Shown here: in pieces, positions 31,201 through 44,739 of the stretch | Layout: each line of letters begins with the position of its first letter | How positions within the stretch are numbered: the stretch's first letter is position 1 | Assembly (NCBI GenBank): GCA_009602725.1 | Contig: WELB01000191.1 | Location: forward strand, 139,511-203,510 | Length of the DNA: 64,000 nucleotides | Origin: Spirogloea muscicola | Taxonomy: Eukaryota; Streptophyta; Zygnematophyceae; Spirogloeales; Spirogloeaceae | Direction: 5' to 3' | Program-made: the position numbers and the translations under genes | The notes under the pieces: generated by a model | Databases searched by the model: none | Told to the model about the DNA's origin: nothing | Seen by the model: only the letters and a program-made list of their open reading frames with translations

Positions 31201-34184
31201 AATCAAACCACGCAGAAACTTGCTGAGATTGGGGGTGTGCACTGTGAAATGACTTGGATAAGAACTGCTGCTTTTCTCAATCTGACCCAGCTTCACAGCT
31301 CCTACCAAAACCAAGTTCGTCACTGCACCTTTGTGTTGAATTCATCCGGCTCCATCCATGACCCCATCTTCAGTAAGGAATTGAGAGCACTTGCTGGAGC
31401 TGAGCCAAATTCCAGAGCAGATGCTAGCTGCGGCAGAAGCTGTTTCAGAAGATGCAGGACAGCGAAGTCAGCTTTCACATGCTGCTCCGCTTCAACATAG
31501 AGTGCAGCAAGTAATATACCTAGACTGGTAGTCCTGCTTCTCTGAGGTGCTATAAGGTGTTGACACGTTGAATTAGACTTGTAGTGTCAACATCACTTTC
31601 GAAGACCCGACAGTCGAAGTAACACGACCGGCAGCTGGTCGTCAGGATAACATTGGCAAATAGCTCCTAAAGCAGGAATCAGCTGGTAGATTGAAACCAT
31701 GCATATCAACGAGGCTGACCTTACGCAAGACAATAGGGCGAGGCAGCTGCTCTGCAAGGTTGGGCAGCTTGCGGAAGAACGAGTCTTTCTCAACGCTATC
31801 CTTGAGATTGAGGACCTCCATAAACTGAATAGTGTCCACTAACTTGTTTTGAAAGAAATCTGAACACAAGCATGAGACCTTCATCATTTTTGATGGTCTG
31901 ACATCCAGAACGTTGGCTGCCATTATTATTTACAAGACATGAGAACTTCCAGATGTAAGGCATGTATCAAGCACATGTATTTCTACATCTCTTTTAAGCG
32001 GGCATTTAGACCTGTCCTTACCACTGCTTTCTATAAGCTTAGAAGAATTCAATCTCCGGCTAGGTACAGAAGCCAGCAATCGCTGATATGCTGGCAGCAA
32101 AACCTGAATGCACTTGAAGGTGAAAGTGAGTGTGAATGATTTCATAAAAGATGTACATACTGTGGCGTGTGCCCATTCTTGCTGAGAAATGCCAGCTGGG
32201 GAGAGCTCAAGGCTCTATCCGATATGAGCACCTTTGGTATTGCAGAAGTTACGCGCAGCTGCTCTGTGCCAGTCAGCTTCTGATTCGAGAATAGCTCGTG
32301 GATAAGACAACCTGCACATGTGAAAGTTCTTGGGTTGACCAGATAGATAGCTGGTGCAAACTCATCACTGTGCATGCTGAAGCCCAAACAGCAGCCAAGA
32401 GCTCCAGCTAGCACAATGAAGCCTATGAGTGCTACAAAGTTGCTGTAAAAGGCCAGAAAGCAGGTACTCAGAACAGACTTGTCTAGCCTTTCACGTGCTG
32501 TAAATCTAATCACCACCTGTGCCCCCAACTCCTGAGGTAAATGACATATTCCCTCTGCCCATCATCCACATTGCAATGTCAACGAAAGGCACGCCAGGCA
32601 GTGCAATCTTTTGGGTAAAAGTGAAGATACCAACCCAGGCCCCATGAGTCTATCGAGTAAGGCGGATTATGACGGATGGAAGTCCAATCAGGCTTCAGCA
32701 ACTCCAAGGGCTTATACTGAGTGCCCACCATGTACTCATATGGCTGTGAAAGAAGATGTTTTTCATGTAAATAACACGCATAGGATAGTCCTCTTCTCAT
32801 CTACCAACCACGATGCCATTCACTCACAAGGAATATGCTCAACTGCTACTTGGGCATTGACCACAGCATCTAATGGCATGCAGGCAGCACATCTATGCCC
32901 CTTATGAGGAAGCCTCTTTGCATATGACCTACAAGCATTGGTCCACTGGCATTTGGGTTGCCACCGTCATACTCCGATAGGAGGTCAAGTGCGTGGAGCT
33001 TCCAGTCAAGAGAAGGTGTAACCACGACCGCAGCTACAGATACATTGCTGTGAATCTGCTCTCAGTATCATTTATGACAGTCAGGCTTACAGATTGTAGC
33101 ACATTCAGCACCAGCCTGCTTGAGCATCTCTAACCCAGCCCTTACATTTTACCAGTCTCTGATTGCTTAGCATCACAGCTTCTTGAGAAGATGGAGGCGC
33201 AGCTCTATAGCGTTCTAATAAGTGCTCACAAGCTTGCAGTCGTTGTTAAGAAAGCTGACAGCCTTCGCTATCTGATTAAGGCCCCAAGCATAGTATTCAT
33301 CCCTGCGGAAGAGCACACCACATTGTGAGGCTTTTCAGCTCACGTCATTGTACCATGAGCTGGAACAATGGACGTGACTTCGAAGCACGCACAGAACAGG
33401 AAGAGCCGCAGGGATAAGTAGTAGTTGCATCTCCTTATGTCCAGCTATCCATGCTGTGGTTTGCCGCTGTGCTCGCAACCAAGGCCGGCAGTGTAAATAA
33501 GATGCCAGACCTCTGCATTCCTTGCAGATTAAGCTCCATGATCTTGTCTGCCAAGGGGGCCACTGGCTCCGTAACCATGTAGATGGTCGGTTTCGTGACC
33601 CCTCCCTCCTCCCTCTCCGCCTCCGTGCTGTGGAGGTATGAGAGTACATTGGGATGCCGGACCTGAAGGGCCAGCACAGAGCAGCAGCCCCACTTAGCAA
33701 GCCTTGATGGAATTCCGCCAACAGAGCCACCCTTGTCTCTGGATTACTGATCTTCAACCTACTCGGAAAATATACAAAGGGGCTTATGCATGCATTGGCC
33801 ACCGTCAAGACAGGTGTGCGACGCAGTACCGTTCTCAAGCGCTTGACGCCGTTGCGAGCAGCCGCCAAGTGGCCATCATTCAGGTTAGCGGCAGTGAAGG
33901 AGAAGATGGACACAGGGCTCCCATCCTCCTGAAGCAGACGCAGAGGACACCAAGACCGGTCTTCACTATCGAGACTCAATAGCGTACACGAAAGCATCAC
34001 CAGCGGGGCGTTCCGGCAAGACGTCCTATGCTGGGGACGGCTGGGAGGCACGACGGCCCACCTTCTTGGTCCCCTGAGAGTGCGTCCAGAGGCCCCAGGC
34101 GGACGAGTATGGCTCCCCGATGTCATAGGGGAAGTCCTTGATGCCAGTACGTGATCCGAGCACGGAGCTAAAGAAGTTCCTCAT
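28228..34184 (-). CDS. SCYL: SCY1-like (SCYL) pseudokinase with HEAT repeats
   Basis: Large minus-strand gene. SCYL proteins are catalytically weak kinase-fold scaffolds of Golgi/COPI and clathrin traffic. Exons: 34184-34062 (IKDFPYDIGEPYSSAWGLW); 33928-33830 (GSPVSIFSF, GHLAAARNGVKRLRT); 33662-33511 (RHPNVLSYLHSTEAE, IYMVTEPVAPLADKI); 33302-33230 (DEYYAWGLNQIAKAVSFLNN); 33055-32933 (VVVTPSLDWKLHALDLLSEY); 32743-32635 (VGTQYKPLELLKPDW); 32311-32232 (CLIHELFSNQKLTGTEQLR); 32103-32022 (LLPAYQRLLASVPSRRLN); 31859-31720 (NKLVDTIQFMEVLNLKDSVE); 31439-31329 (LLPQLASALEFGSAP). HEAT exons follow near 31.2-31.1, 30.86-30.77, 30.56-30.51, 30.33-30.26, 30.05-29.97, 29.9-29.78 and 29.66-29.6 kb (VDEEPAIRTNTTILLGNIA, TRKRVLVNAFTVRALRD, ATKEYYEVSEIATRLLPSLV). 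The last exon has GWDELDEEP, DDPWGSIAAP, RGRG runs and ends PMKLGAQRLSK. Conservation over the full length makes it intact. No HRD or DFG motif is seen, as expected for the family. Confidence 0.9.
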
Positions 34185-34499
34185 CGAGGCCACGCCGGCG
34201 GCGCCTCGCAGGAACGGCTTCACGGACACTGGACAACGAGCTGCCCGCACCGCTCACGACCGGAAGCCCGCGCGGCTACCATGACAAGGGACACGGGACG
34301 CGGCCTCCGCCGTCGACATTGTGGCGCTGTGAACGTCGGAGGCGGCCGCGGCCGCATCTCCCCACGGCGGCGGCGGCGCGGCGGCAACGCTTCGCGCTCG
34401 AGGCGCGCGCGGGGGATGGCTGTAAGAGAACGATAGGTTGTTAGAGAGCAAGCATTGTTCACCCTCAATCGACCGTGGCTTATCAGGGAAACAGGTCCT

Positions 34500-34560
34500 C
34501 CAAAAGTAAGGCGATGGCTGTGCGAGGCCAGCCCAAAGGGAACGTGCAAGTGGGTTAACC
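34500..34560 (-). mobile_element. LINE 3'-tail fragment
   Basis: ggcgatggctgtgcgaggcc and agcccaaagggaacgtgcaa match the reverse complement of the hairpin-tail block. It lies about 350 bp upstream of the SCYL start. Confidence 0.5.
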
Positions 34561-35815
34561 TTGCGTAATCTGAGTCGGGCAACACGGGCCCTCAACGGGT
34601 CCTCGACAGCAAACGAGAGAACGCGCGCGGTGCGCATGATCGAAAGGGAGGCCAAATCAAGCAGATTCACTGTTCAGGCAGAAGCTAGTGCGCAGATCCT
34701 GAAATCTAGCCCGCAACACACCATCTAGGGAGCCAAGAGGAGACTGTGTAATCAGGTTGGGCTACAAGCTCTATGCTAATTCGGCTAAGGCAACAGTGCA
34801 AGAACGCCCTTCCTCACCAATGCCCTTTGCAACCCCTCACCCCTTCTTTCGCTATTAACTGCTTTATGTGCACCGAGCGCCTTCTCCACGCAAATAAAGT
34901 TCCTTAGAAGTGATTATTGGCTTCTGGAAGGTCAGCCAAAAAGTCTTTCCAAAAAGTGCGTTGACTGTGGAAGGCAACCCAAAGTAGAGTATGTTCTTTT
35001 CAAACGAGGGCAAAGATAGGCTATTGACAAGGTCCAAAGGGGCCGGAAAGTGTAACCTTTGCAGCAAAGAAACTGGCTTCTAGACCTGGGGACTCTCTTA
35101 CCAGGCCAGAAGCCTGAGGGCAAAGAGTCTCCCTTGCGTAGTCAGAGAACACGGTAGCAAGGCGCCTGCTAACTGTCCTGCTTCAGTCATGACATGTCTT
35201 GGCCCCTAATGGGGTGCTCATGCATATGCAGTCATAGACTGCTAAACATCCAGACACATGACACCCACATGCAATCTGTTGTTCCATTCTACAGAAAGGG
35301 CACTCAAGTACCTTCATGTAACTCATGGTCCTGCTTTGAACCTTGTCATGTAAAGTAAGCGTCTACTGTTAGTTGCTTGGAGCATTGTAGCTGCACATTC
35401 GCGTAAGTGTGCAGCCTATCATATGGCAAGCACCAGAATGTACCAATGCAAGGTAAATCTCCAGTCGTATTGTCATCGGTTGCACAAAGCTGGACCACCC
35501 TACTTGGAGCAGTGAGTACCAGAGCAGTGAGTACCACGGCAAAGAACCATGCGCAAGTGGCGATACATGAGATGCAGGTCTTGCATAAGCTCCTCGTGCT
35601 ACTTCACATGAACGTTCTAATTGTCCCACCAATAGGGCCAGAATTGGGGCAACTTGTCAAAGTGTATACTAACAGACACAGAGTCAAGAATGTTGCAGGA
35701 TGAACTTTTGATAGGAAGCAATGTTTGGCCTACTAGACCGCCCACAGACAGTGGCCTGGTGTTCCAGCAAGCCCACGGACCACACCAGGGCCTGCACATG
35801 TCTTATAACACCAAA
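34561..35815. other. Intergenic between SCYL and S18
   Basis: Contains short pieces like LINE tails (aaggtccaaaggggccggaa near 35030) and a 16-bp direct repeat, gagcagtgagtaccag / gagcagtgagtaccac (35507-35540). No coding region recognised. Confidence 0.4.
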
Positions 35816-36956
<1,141 letters not shown>

Positions 36957-37420
36957 GGCTGCGGCAAAGACCAGCGCTCGAGGGCCCGGCTTCAACGGCG
37001 TTGCCGGTGCCGAACAAGCGCCGCTTCCTGTGCGATGGATGGCAGGGGAGGCGGCGACGGCGGCGTCTGCACCTGTGGAGGCGGCGGCGGGAGGAGGAAG
37101 GCGAGCAAGGAGTTTCTCAAAACCCCGGAGCTGCTCGTAACCCAAACCCTGGGCTCTGCGTGATCAAGATCGGCGGCTTCGAGGCCACCACGTGTCAGCA
37201 GCGCGCGAGCCCGGCCGACCCTCTCGGGGCGCCTGCCTGCTGAGAGCGGGAGAGTCGCTCTTCGAAACAGGCAAGCTCAAATGGGCTATATGTAATAAGC
37301 CCAAAATAGTGCGCAACGTTCGAAGGGGGGCGGAAAGCGCTAAACCACAGTCAAGCGATTACCACGAATGATGGTACTCAATAAGCAATAGTAAAGGGAG
37401 GGAGGACGAGAAGGAACAGC
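36957..37420. other. S18 5' flank and spacer
   Basis: GC-rich DNA with GGC/GAG runs upstream of the S18 ATG, presumably 5'UTR and promoter. No further coding feature is supported. Confidence 0.4.
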
Positions 37421-38215
37421 TCCTTCTCAGACCTTGTCCACCTTTTTGGGCTGGCCTCTCCCAGCCACCAGTTAATCTGGCCGCGCTTGCTTCTTCTTCT
37501 CTCACAGCCACCAGTCAACTTGGACGCGCTTTTCACAGCCCTTGCCCCCCTTGGGAGTGCCACTTCTTTTCACAGGAGGGAGCTCTTGCCTAGGTGGGCG
37601 GGGTCTGTGATAACACAGAGCCGTCAGAGCCCCTTGCAGCCTGATTGTCGTTTTTGCTACCTCGTGTGTCAGCCTGTTTGCCGCGAGCTCAGTCTCATGC
37701 TTTGCACCAGAAAAGCTGGTCGAGCCTCAGCTGGTGCCACACGGGCTTGTCAAATTGCCGTCCGGTATCCGAGCATCAGGTTCCCACCTCTATGTGCTAC
37801 GTCATTCCGCTAGCTGTTCAGACTTGCATCTACTGACAAGAGGTCACTGAGATGTTGCTCACTCGTGGGTACTGAGCTTCCCTCTGCATTGTCTATGTGT
37901 TTTGCAGTGTCTTGTAGTGTAGTCCTTTTTCCGGCTCCTCTTCTCTATGGGCGAGCACTTTCTTACTGAGAGTTCGCTTGCTGCTGTCTCAGTCCTTAGC
38001 ACTCCAGCTCCTTCCTCCGACTCCAGACCTTGTCCATTCCTTTGGGCTGGCCTCTCCCAGCCACCAGTTAATCTGGCCGCGCTTGCTTCTTATGTGCTGA
38101 CTCGTGGTTACTGAACGGGTCAGCTTAGACGCAGGTGAACATCTGTCGATGTACTTGCCTTCTGTACTTGGCAACTCAGGCCCTCCACTACTTTAGACAC
38201 ACTTCATCCCTTGTA
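37420..38215 (+). mobile_element. Cluster of LINE 3' ends (two subfamilies)
   Basis: gaccttgtccacctttttgg with GGGCTGGCCTCTCCCAGCC lies at 37447-37465, and the same block again near 38045. Between them (37690-37850) is a frameshifted copy of the C-terminus HALHQKAGRA....SDLYVLTRG, a variant of the HLRAGRA tail also seen at 54.9-55.05 kb (minus). At 38100-38210 is a tail with gtggttactgaacgggtcag and cttggcaactcaggccctcc. Confidence 0.7.
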
Positions 38216-38341
38216 ACATGAGCTCATCTCTCCCAAGGTGGCGAGGGCTGTGATGAGCCGGGCCCCACACAAACAAGGAGTCGAGCGACGTCCTGTGCCA
38301 GGCCCGCTGGCCAGCGTCGCCCCCCGCACGGCGCGCCGCGA

Positions 38342-39949
38342 ATGGCGGTGGCAGCGGCGGCGGCAGCGATCGCGGGAGGGCCGCCTGCAAGCTCTCTCTT
38401 GCCTTACGCCGGCTGCGATCGGCCAGGGCGCTGCGGCAAACCTGCGCAGAGGCTCCGGAGCACCTCAGGAGCAGCAGTTGTGCCGGAGCCGGCGTCCAGC
38501 TCGCGCCGGCCCGCCCCAGATGCCTGGCGGCGGCTGGCAAGGACGTCCTTGACGGCGCCGGGCTCAAGCCGGGCCTCAGTGCCCTTTGCTGCGCCGCAGG
38601 GCCGACATTCGCGGCCGCACAGGCCAGGCTGCGATCGATCCGTCCACCCCCTGCCACCAGCAAGGCGGCAGCACAGACTGCGACGGCGCTTGGCGCTTCT
38701 GCTTGGTGTGTCGCTCTTCTCCTGCTTGAGCCGGGAGCCTGGCGACTCGGCGCATGCTGCGGGCTTTGTCAGCCTGTTTGGCAACGCCGCTGAGGAGAAA
38801 GACCCCGTGGAGCCTTTCACACTCTACGGCAGCATCATGTGAGATATTGCATTAGTATGCCTCAGGCTTCTCCAAGTCTAACAGCTGATTCTGGGAAGCT
38901 TCTGAGACTTGTAAAACTTGCAGCAGACAGACTTTGTAATGCTTGACAGCTAGCTTCATGCAAATACCTGGCAGCGAATAAGCCGACAAGCTCAGATGGT
39001 GTAAGTCACGGAGCTGAGTGTTGAGAATGACTGTCCTGTGCAGCAAGAAGTATCTCATTGAAGTAATTGAAGATGGCAAAATTGTTGGACGGAAGAAAGG
39101 CTTCACAGCTTCGACCTGGTAATGTGCGTGTATCTGCCAGGATTTTGCAGCTGCCATGAGGTCCATCCGTACCGATCGAGTACTCACAAATGATTGCAAT
39201 CTGTTTCGTGGCTGCCTCTTCCATTGAAGTCTTGCTTCCCAATCTCCCACCAGCTTTCAGCTTAGGGCTCAAAACCAGGCAACATGTGTGAATGCAGTGT
39301 GAACGCCCTCGAAGCCAGCAAGCACACGCCAACAATTCAGGGAACACCACCAGGCCTCCTGGTAAAAGCAAGATGATGAAGTCGCTAACCACGTTTGTTG
39401 TTCCTCTGATAATATAGGTAATCAAAGGTATCTGTTATCCAATCTGCATGTGCTATGCAGGGAACAGCAAATTTTGCTCGCTTGCTCTCATCTGTATTCT
39501 ACTTGTACAGGTCAGCTCAGTTGGAGACCCTTCCTGTGCCAAAGGCATTGGTCACTCCAGAGAGGAGTCATGCATGGCCCCCTGCACCTCTGCATGTATG
39601 AAGGCTATCCAACGACACTTGGCTCACATCAAGGACACAACTGGTTATCTCCTTGATGAGAAAGACAGGAGCAAAGTCCTCAAGTCGTGTTCCAGCCAAT
39701 GTTTCTACGAGTGTAAGCGACAGTCCCTGGGTATCGTGAAGGACAACCTTGAATCCGACTGCAGATTACCTTTGCAGAAGACAGTCACTTAAAATGTCTT
39801 GCAGTCGTAGTGAATGCTAACACCCAGTCGTAGTGATTCAGACACCCAGTACTACTATGACTGTCATCTCTCATATGCTTGTTTCTATAATGATTGCAGG
39901 TACTAAGCCAGGAAACAGCATTTCCTTTGTTGTTCCATTCAGGCCCTGA
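38342..39949 (+). CDS. Thylakoid-lumen Cys-rich protein with twin-arginine transit peptide
   Basis: Exon 1 (38342-38838) encodes a long Ala/Arg/Ser-rich transit peptide, then RRRLALLLGVSLFSCLS and AHAAG, a twin-Arg lumen-targeting signal with an AHA cleavage site, then DPVEPFTLYGSI. Exon 2 (39044-39118) gives IKKYLIEVIEDGKIVGRKKG, FTASTC. Exon 3 (39511-39712) gives SCMAPCTSACMKAIQRHLAH, TGYLLDEKDRSKVLKSCSSQ, CFYE. Exon 4 (39900-39949) gives CTKPGNSISFVVPFRP-stop. Phase between exons 2 and 3 needs one extra base; a 10-bp micro-exon (39151-39160) would restore it and give a total of 834 bp. The paired CxxxC motifs (SCxxxCxxxC and SCxxxCxxxC) resemble a conserved plant/algal plastid protein I cannot name. 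Targeting is well supported, function unknown. Confidence 0.65.
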
Positions 39950-40690
39950 CACTCCGCGCAGTCCCCCTTCCAATGCGCCCCGCTCAGTCATATGACACGA
40001 TAACATATGCCCGACTGGGCTATTGAATTGTTGTTGAAGTCCTCTTGGCTAGCCGTCACCGCCCACACTTCGCCTAGCCAATGTGGCTCAGCATTCACAT
40101 GCTCAGGACATTAGCACAACCTAGTCCAACAGATAGAGTGCCTGAGTCGAGTACAGCATTGGTGAGTGATTGGGAGGTCCTACTGTGACGGGAAAGTTCT
40201 GATCAGGTGAGAGGCAAAGAGTACAAGGATCTAGTCTCGATCCTGTCCTAGACGATTTCTCAAATGTGGGCCAGCCACACGAGGCATTCTATCAACTCCT
40301 GCAGCTGCATTAGTGGCAGCTAGTGGAGGAAGTGAGCAATATGGTTATAGACCCTTGTTGGGCAATCCCTTTGGTTTTGCCTATGATTGATGGTACAATA
40401 TAATGGCATCTTGAAGACCTCAGATGCTCGCTAGTTAAGCTGGCGACTTGGGAGTATGTCGCACAAATCTTTGTATGCTTGTTGAGCCAGTGAAATTCTC
40501 AGCTGGTGCTTGCTGTCTTGGCTGGCGACTTCGGACTATATGGCAAAAGTTGGTTGGATGGTTGTTGTACCAGAAGCTCACTTGTCCATCCTATCCCATG
40601 CTCGTGTTCTCGGTGGGGAAAGTGCTCAGAGACCTCAGGTGGCCGATACTGCTTGCTTTAGCAGGTATTTAAGAAGCGGTTATGTTCATC
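39950..40690. other. Convergent intergenic region
   Basis: 3' flanks of the plus-strand lumen protein and the minus-strand glycosyltransferase. Two imperfect copies of agctggcgacttgggagta / ggctggcgacttcggacta (40438 and 40521) are the only structure seen. Confidence 0.4.
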
Positions 40691-43600
40691 TCAGCTGGCC
40701 GTCTCCGTGGCTGCATTTGTGGCTTGCACCTTAGGGTTGTACCAGTCGTGAACGCATTGTCTAGTTGAATGATCGTAGTGCCAGTAGCCATTCTTCACCA
40801 TTCTCTCCTTCTTTGCGTCCTTTCCAGAGATCCAATTGTTGTGTAGCATGATGCAGCCCGCTTTCTGCACATCAGGCAGAAGCAAAATCGTGAGTATTAA
40901 GTATGTGCCAAGCAGCTGTACACAGCCTTAGAAGAGGTAATTTGCATTTGTGACAAAGCATGCAGCATCATGTCATCAGTAGTACGTGGCTAGACACGCT
41001 CGACTGAGGTGGTTTACCTTGCAAGCCTCAGTCACGTCTGGTGCTTCCCAGAACTTGTGAACTGCGCCGTTAGGGTACTGCTTGCGGTCAAGGAGGATAG
41101 TGCGTAGCCCATGCCAGTTGCAGTCGTCCTTCTTGCCCTTGAGCTGGCCTTTCTCGCCACATAGGACGTCGTAGAAGCTCGGTTGCTCCGACAGCTTGGT
41201 CTTGGCAGCGTGTGCTGTGATGGCCTCAAAGGCTCTTATGGTGATGTTGTCAGCTCTGGCGAAGTAGAAGCCAGAATTGATACGCCGGATGCCGTTTCCA
41301 GGGATGCTGCCATTTGGCTCATTGCTCTGGATTGGGAATGTATTTGGTCCGAAGGCCATGAGGTGAGGCAAAGGGTTCGTGTACCAGATGATGTCAACGT
41401 CTGTCCACAGTACACTGCACAAGACAAGCCCTTCTGCATCAGCACCATGACTTGGTCAAGTGACAAGCTTTATGTACATCCGCACTGCAAGTTGCACATT
41501 CAGGCAGCAATGGGGCTGGCCAGCCATCTTGCCGACCTGTATCCGGCCTTCAGGACGTGGAGAACTGCTCGTGATTTCAGCTTTGTGAATTGCCTGAAGC
41601 ACTGGCTGCCAAACGCGCAAGTCCCATCTTCAATGTTGGCCAGCTTGTTGTTCTCGTAGTAGACCGCGAGGCCCTGCAGATATGAAGCTACCATCAGACA
41701 TCTGCATCACCGGCTGACAACCCCTGAGATGCAACCTTTGTGAGGCTGAGGCTAGGTATGTGTGCGTTGAAGCAACAGTCAGAAGGCCCTCCAGACTTAC
41801 CTGTGTGAATGCAAATTTGTAGAGGTCCTCGTCCAGAGCAGCAATGAGGAGGTTCTTGTCCATGCCCAGCCGCCGTAATCGGCACACAAAGTTCATCAGC
41901 ATCTCCGCATAGCCCATGGTCACAGCCACCAAAGTCACGACGCCATTCTCATCTGGAATGTCAGACAAACAGTCAGACAAATAGATCAGCTGACTTGGAG
42001 AGTAAGCACGAGTCTCATGGCCGTCAATGCTTCACAGAGGCACTGCTCTGGTGCGTTACTGGCACAGGGCATTGGTTGTGAATGGAGTAAGGCGGAGGAG
42101 TCACCTGCAACTTTAGGTAGCAGCTGGGTCATTGTGTGGGGCAGGCCCGGTGTCGCCTTTGGCTCAGCAATAGCCTTTATCTCGTAGTCTTGCTGCTTGT
42201 CCACTGTCAAGGAGTGGTAATCAACAACCATATGGTCAGACTTGTTGTGGTTGACCGCATGCATAAGCACGCTCATGGCAAGTAAGAGACTGCCTAAGGC
42301 TCCTCTTTGTCCTTGTGAGCTGCGGAAGTACCTGAAAGGCTTCCGCAAGTCCACTGCCGATTCTTGTTGAGCTTGGGATCTGACTGGGAGGTCTGAGTGT
42401 ATGCGGAGTACTCGCATGAGCAGTTGGCGGGCCGAACCCTCCGCAGGAGGCACATGTTCTTAACTGGCATAAGCAGACAGCGAAACGGGATACTCAGTTG
42501 TAAGTCCAAGGAGGTGACTGGGATAGGTGAGAGATAAGGCCGCGGTTGACGGCCCGAACATGTAATACGTCGTGTGAAGGATGTGAAGCAAACCTGCGGG
42601 CTCGTAGCAGGCAGCAAGGCGCCAGGGCACGTGCAACGCAGTGCCCTTCTGGTTGGTGTAGCTTCCATGGGCCTGCGCCAGGTGGATGTTGGAGAAAAGC
42701 TCAAAGCTGCTCTTCTTGCGCGTGCTCCAGAAGTTGAGCTTGGCAGAAACGCCCGCGGTGGAGTTGGACTCAGCCACGTGGGAATATGCGTGCGCAACAT
42801 GAATGCTGCATTCCGTCGCACAAAATTCACTGTCAGACTTGTCGTGCAGGCAAAGGGTGGTCTATACTGAGCATGAGGAGAAATGCAGTGCTTAGGGGTG
42901 CCAGCACTTTGCGTTTGTGGGAAGGCGGACCTTGTGACGGAGTCACTGGAGTCGACCATCTCGCGGAGGCCCGATGCAACAATCTCGTGCGTCAGCCAGT
43001 TGTCGTACTTGCCACGCCCGAAGACAAAGGGGGGCATGGTGACGGAGTGCAGGGGGACGGGAGAGTTGTTCCACAGCCAGAAGTCCACACCCCCGTATGT
43101 ATGCAGATTGCCGGTGCTGTGGACGTGGCTGCGGATCTGCTCCTCGTTGATGGTGCGCACACGTCGTGTGGCTGGCTGGACGCTCTTGGGCAAGCCCTCG
43201 AACTCGAAGGGGAAGTCCTCGGCAACGTCCCACCTGGCGGCTGTGAGAACCCAGTTCTCGAACTTGGCCCTGACGTTCTGAATGGCGGGCATGAGGTCGT
43301 TGAGCAGGATGATGTCGCCATTGATGATCATGGAAAGATCGGTGTCGGCAGCGCGCGCGCGCTCCATCATGCTGTGAAACATGGGCACGCCGATGAAGTT
43401 GTAGTCGATCGCCTCCTCCACGCGCACATACGCAGGGAACTCCTTGGCCAGCCTGCGCAAGCCACAGGAAGCGAAATCCGGGCTTCAGCGTGGAGCTCCG
43501 ACTCCTATGAAACGACCTCTAGCGTGACGGCATCCGAGGCATCATGGGTCTCTGCCGTGCTACAGAGATCGGGGGTGAGCTCAGCGTACGTGTCGAAGCT

Positions 43601-44203
43601 GGGGTCGCTGCCGAGAAGGACGATGTTGGGTGTCGGCTCGAGGCGCAGCCAGGAGAGCAGCGCGCGACGCTGCCCGTCGTTGGGCTCGCCCGAGTACGGC
43701 TTGGGCGCGCAGAAGATGGTCATGGACGGCACGTCGTCCGCGCCGCCGCCGCCGCCGCCGCCGGCGGGCTGCTCCCGCAGCGACCGGAAGCGGAGCCCGG
43801 CGCCCGCCGCAAGCGGCAGGTCCCGCTTCGCCGGCTCCTCCACAGGCGACGACCCGGTGGGCGCGGGCGTGAAGACTGCAGGCGACGACACACAGAGCCG
43901 GTTAGCGCGGGAGCCCGCCGAGCGCCATGGGCTGCAAGCGACTGGTGCAACGAACGGCGGCTGGGCGGAGGCGGAGGGTGGCGGCGGGAGCTTGCCGGTG
44001 AGCTGGAAGGAGGTGGTGGCCCAGAGGATGAGGGCGACGCAGAGGAGGAGCGGCGACTGGGCGCGCACGGAGGTTAGCGCGGCGCGGAGCAGCGCCATGG
44101 GGCGGCCGGCGAGCGCGCCGCCGGGGGGCTTCTCCTTGGCGGCGGCGTCCCAGTGCCCGGACGGCAGGCTCATGGTCCGCGAGAACCCCAGGCCGCCGGC
44201 CAT
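40691..44203 (-). CDS. Golgi type II, two-domain glycosyltransferase with GT77-like C-terminal domain
   Basis: ATG 44203 leads to a cytosolic cap and one signal-anchor helix (LLLCVALILWATTSFQL). Domain A: exon 43590 and 43452-42931 with SMTIFCAPKPY, QRRALLSWLRLEPTPNIVLL, EFPAYVRVEEAIDYNFIGVP, LSMIINGDIILLNDL (NGD as a DxD-like site), NWVLTAARWDV, GGVDFWLWNNSPVPL and RGKYDNWLTHEIV; then 42805-42594 (FELFSNIHLAQAHGSYTNQK). Linker exons carry ANCSCEYS. Domain B: about 41955-41800 (VTLVAVTMGYAEMLMNFVCR, LIAALDEDLYKFAF), 41675-41500 (GLAVYYENNKL), about 41415-41010 (VLWTDVDIIWYTNPLPHL with DVD as DxD, NSGFYFARADN, HKFWEAPDVTEACK) and 40866-40691 (MLHNNWISGKDAKKERMVKN). Domain B resembles the GT77 / nucleotide-diphospho-sugar transferase fold of plant cell-wall arabinosyl- and xylosyltransferases. 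Substrate unknown. Confidence 0.8.
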
Positions 44204-44700
44204 GCCCGCCGCGGCGCTCTGCTGGACTGTCTGTTGACCGATGGAGGGCTCGAGTGGCCAAGTGAGCAGGCAAGCACGGGNGCCGGGGGGGGGGTGGCGG
44301 GGAGAATGGCGGAGGGGCCCTGCCGGGGGTGACTTTACGTACCAGCCGGGCCCGGGCCGCCCTGGGCGCAGCGGAGGCCCTGTCCGCGCCGGCGTCTGCA
44401 CGTGCGCCCCCCCGCCAGGGGCTACCCTCCGCCCTGCGGCCGCGTCCAGGGCCTTGCCGACGCTGCGCATTGGGCCGCTAGCACGTGCCCGCAGGCCCAC
44501 CCGGATCCGCCAGGCCGTCTGCTGCAGCCAGGGCCCCGCAAGCCGCCCGCTTGCCGGGATGCGACAGAATCCTGCCTAACTTCGCCCCCCCCCTTTCAGG
44601 TGCCGCCAGCATCTGATTGTCCTCCCGGCGGCCCCGGCCCGTCTGGCTGGGGGCTGCAAGGCCACGGGGTTCCCAGCGAGCAGTAGCCTCTTCGCACGAT
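44204..44700. other. GC-rich 5' flank of the glycosyltransferase
   Basis: Contains an N at 44281, a G run (44285-44293) and a C run (44585-44593). No coding feature supported. Confidence 0.4.
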
Positions 44701-44739
44701 TCACGGGGATTGGGAACGTGCCTTTTGGGCGGAATCTTC

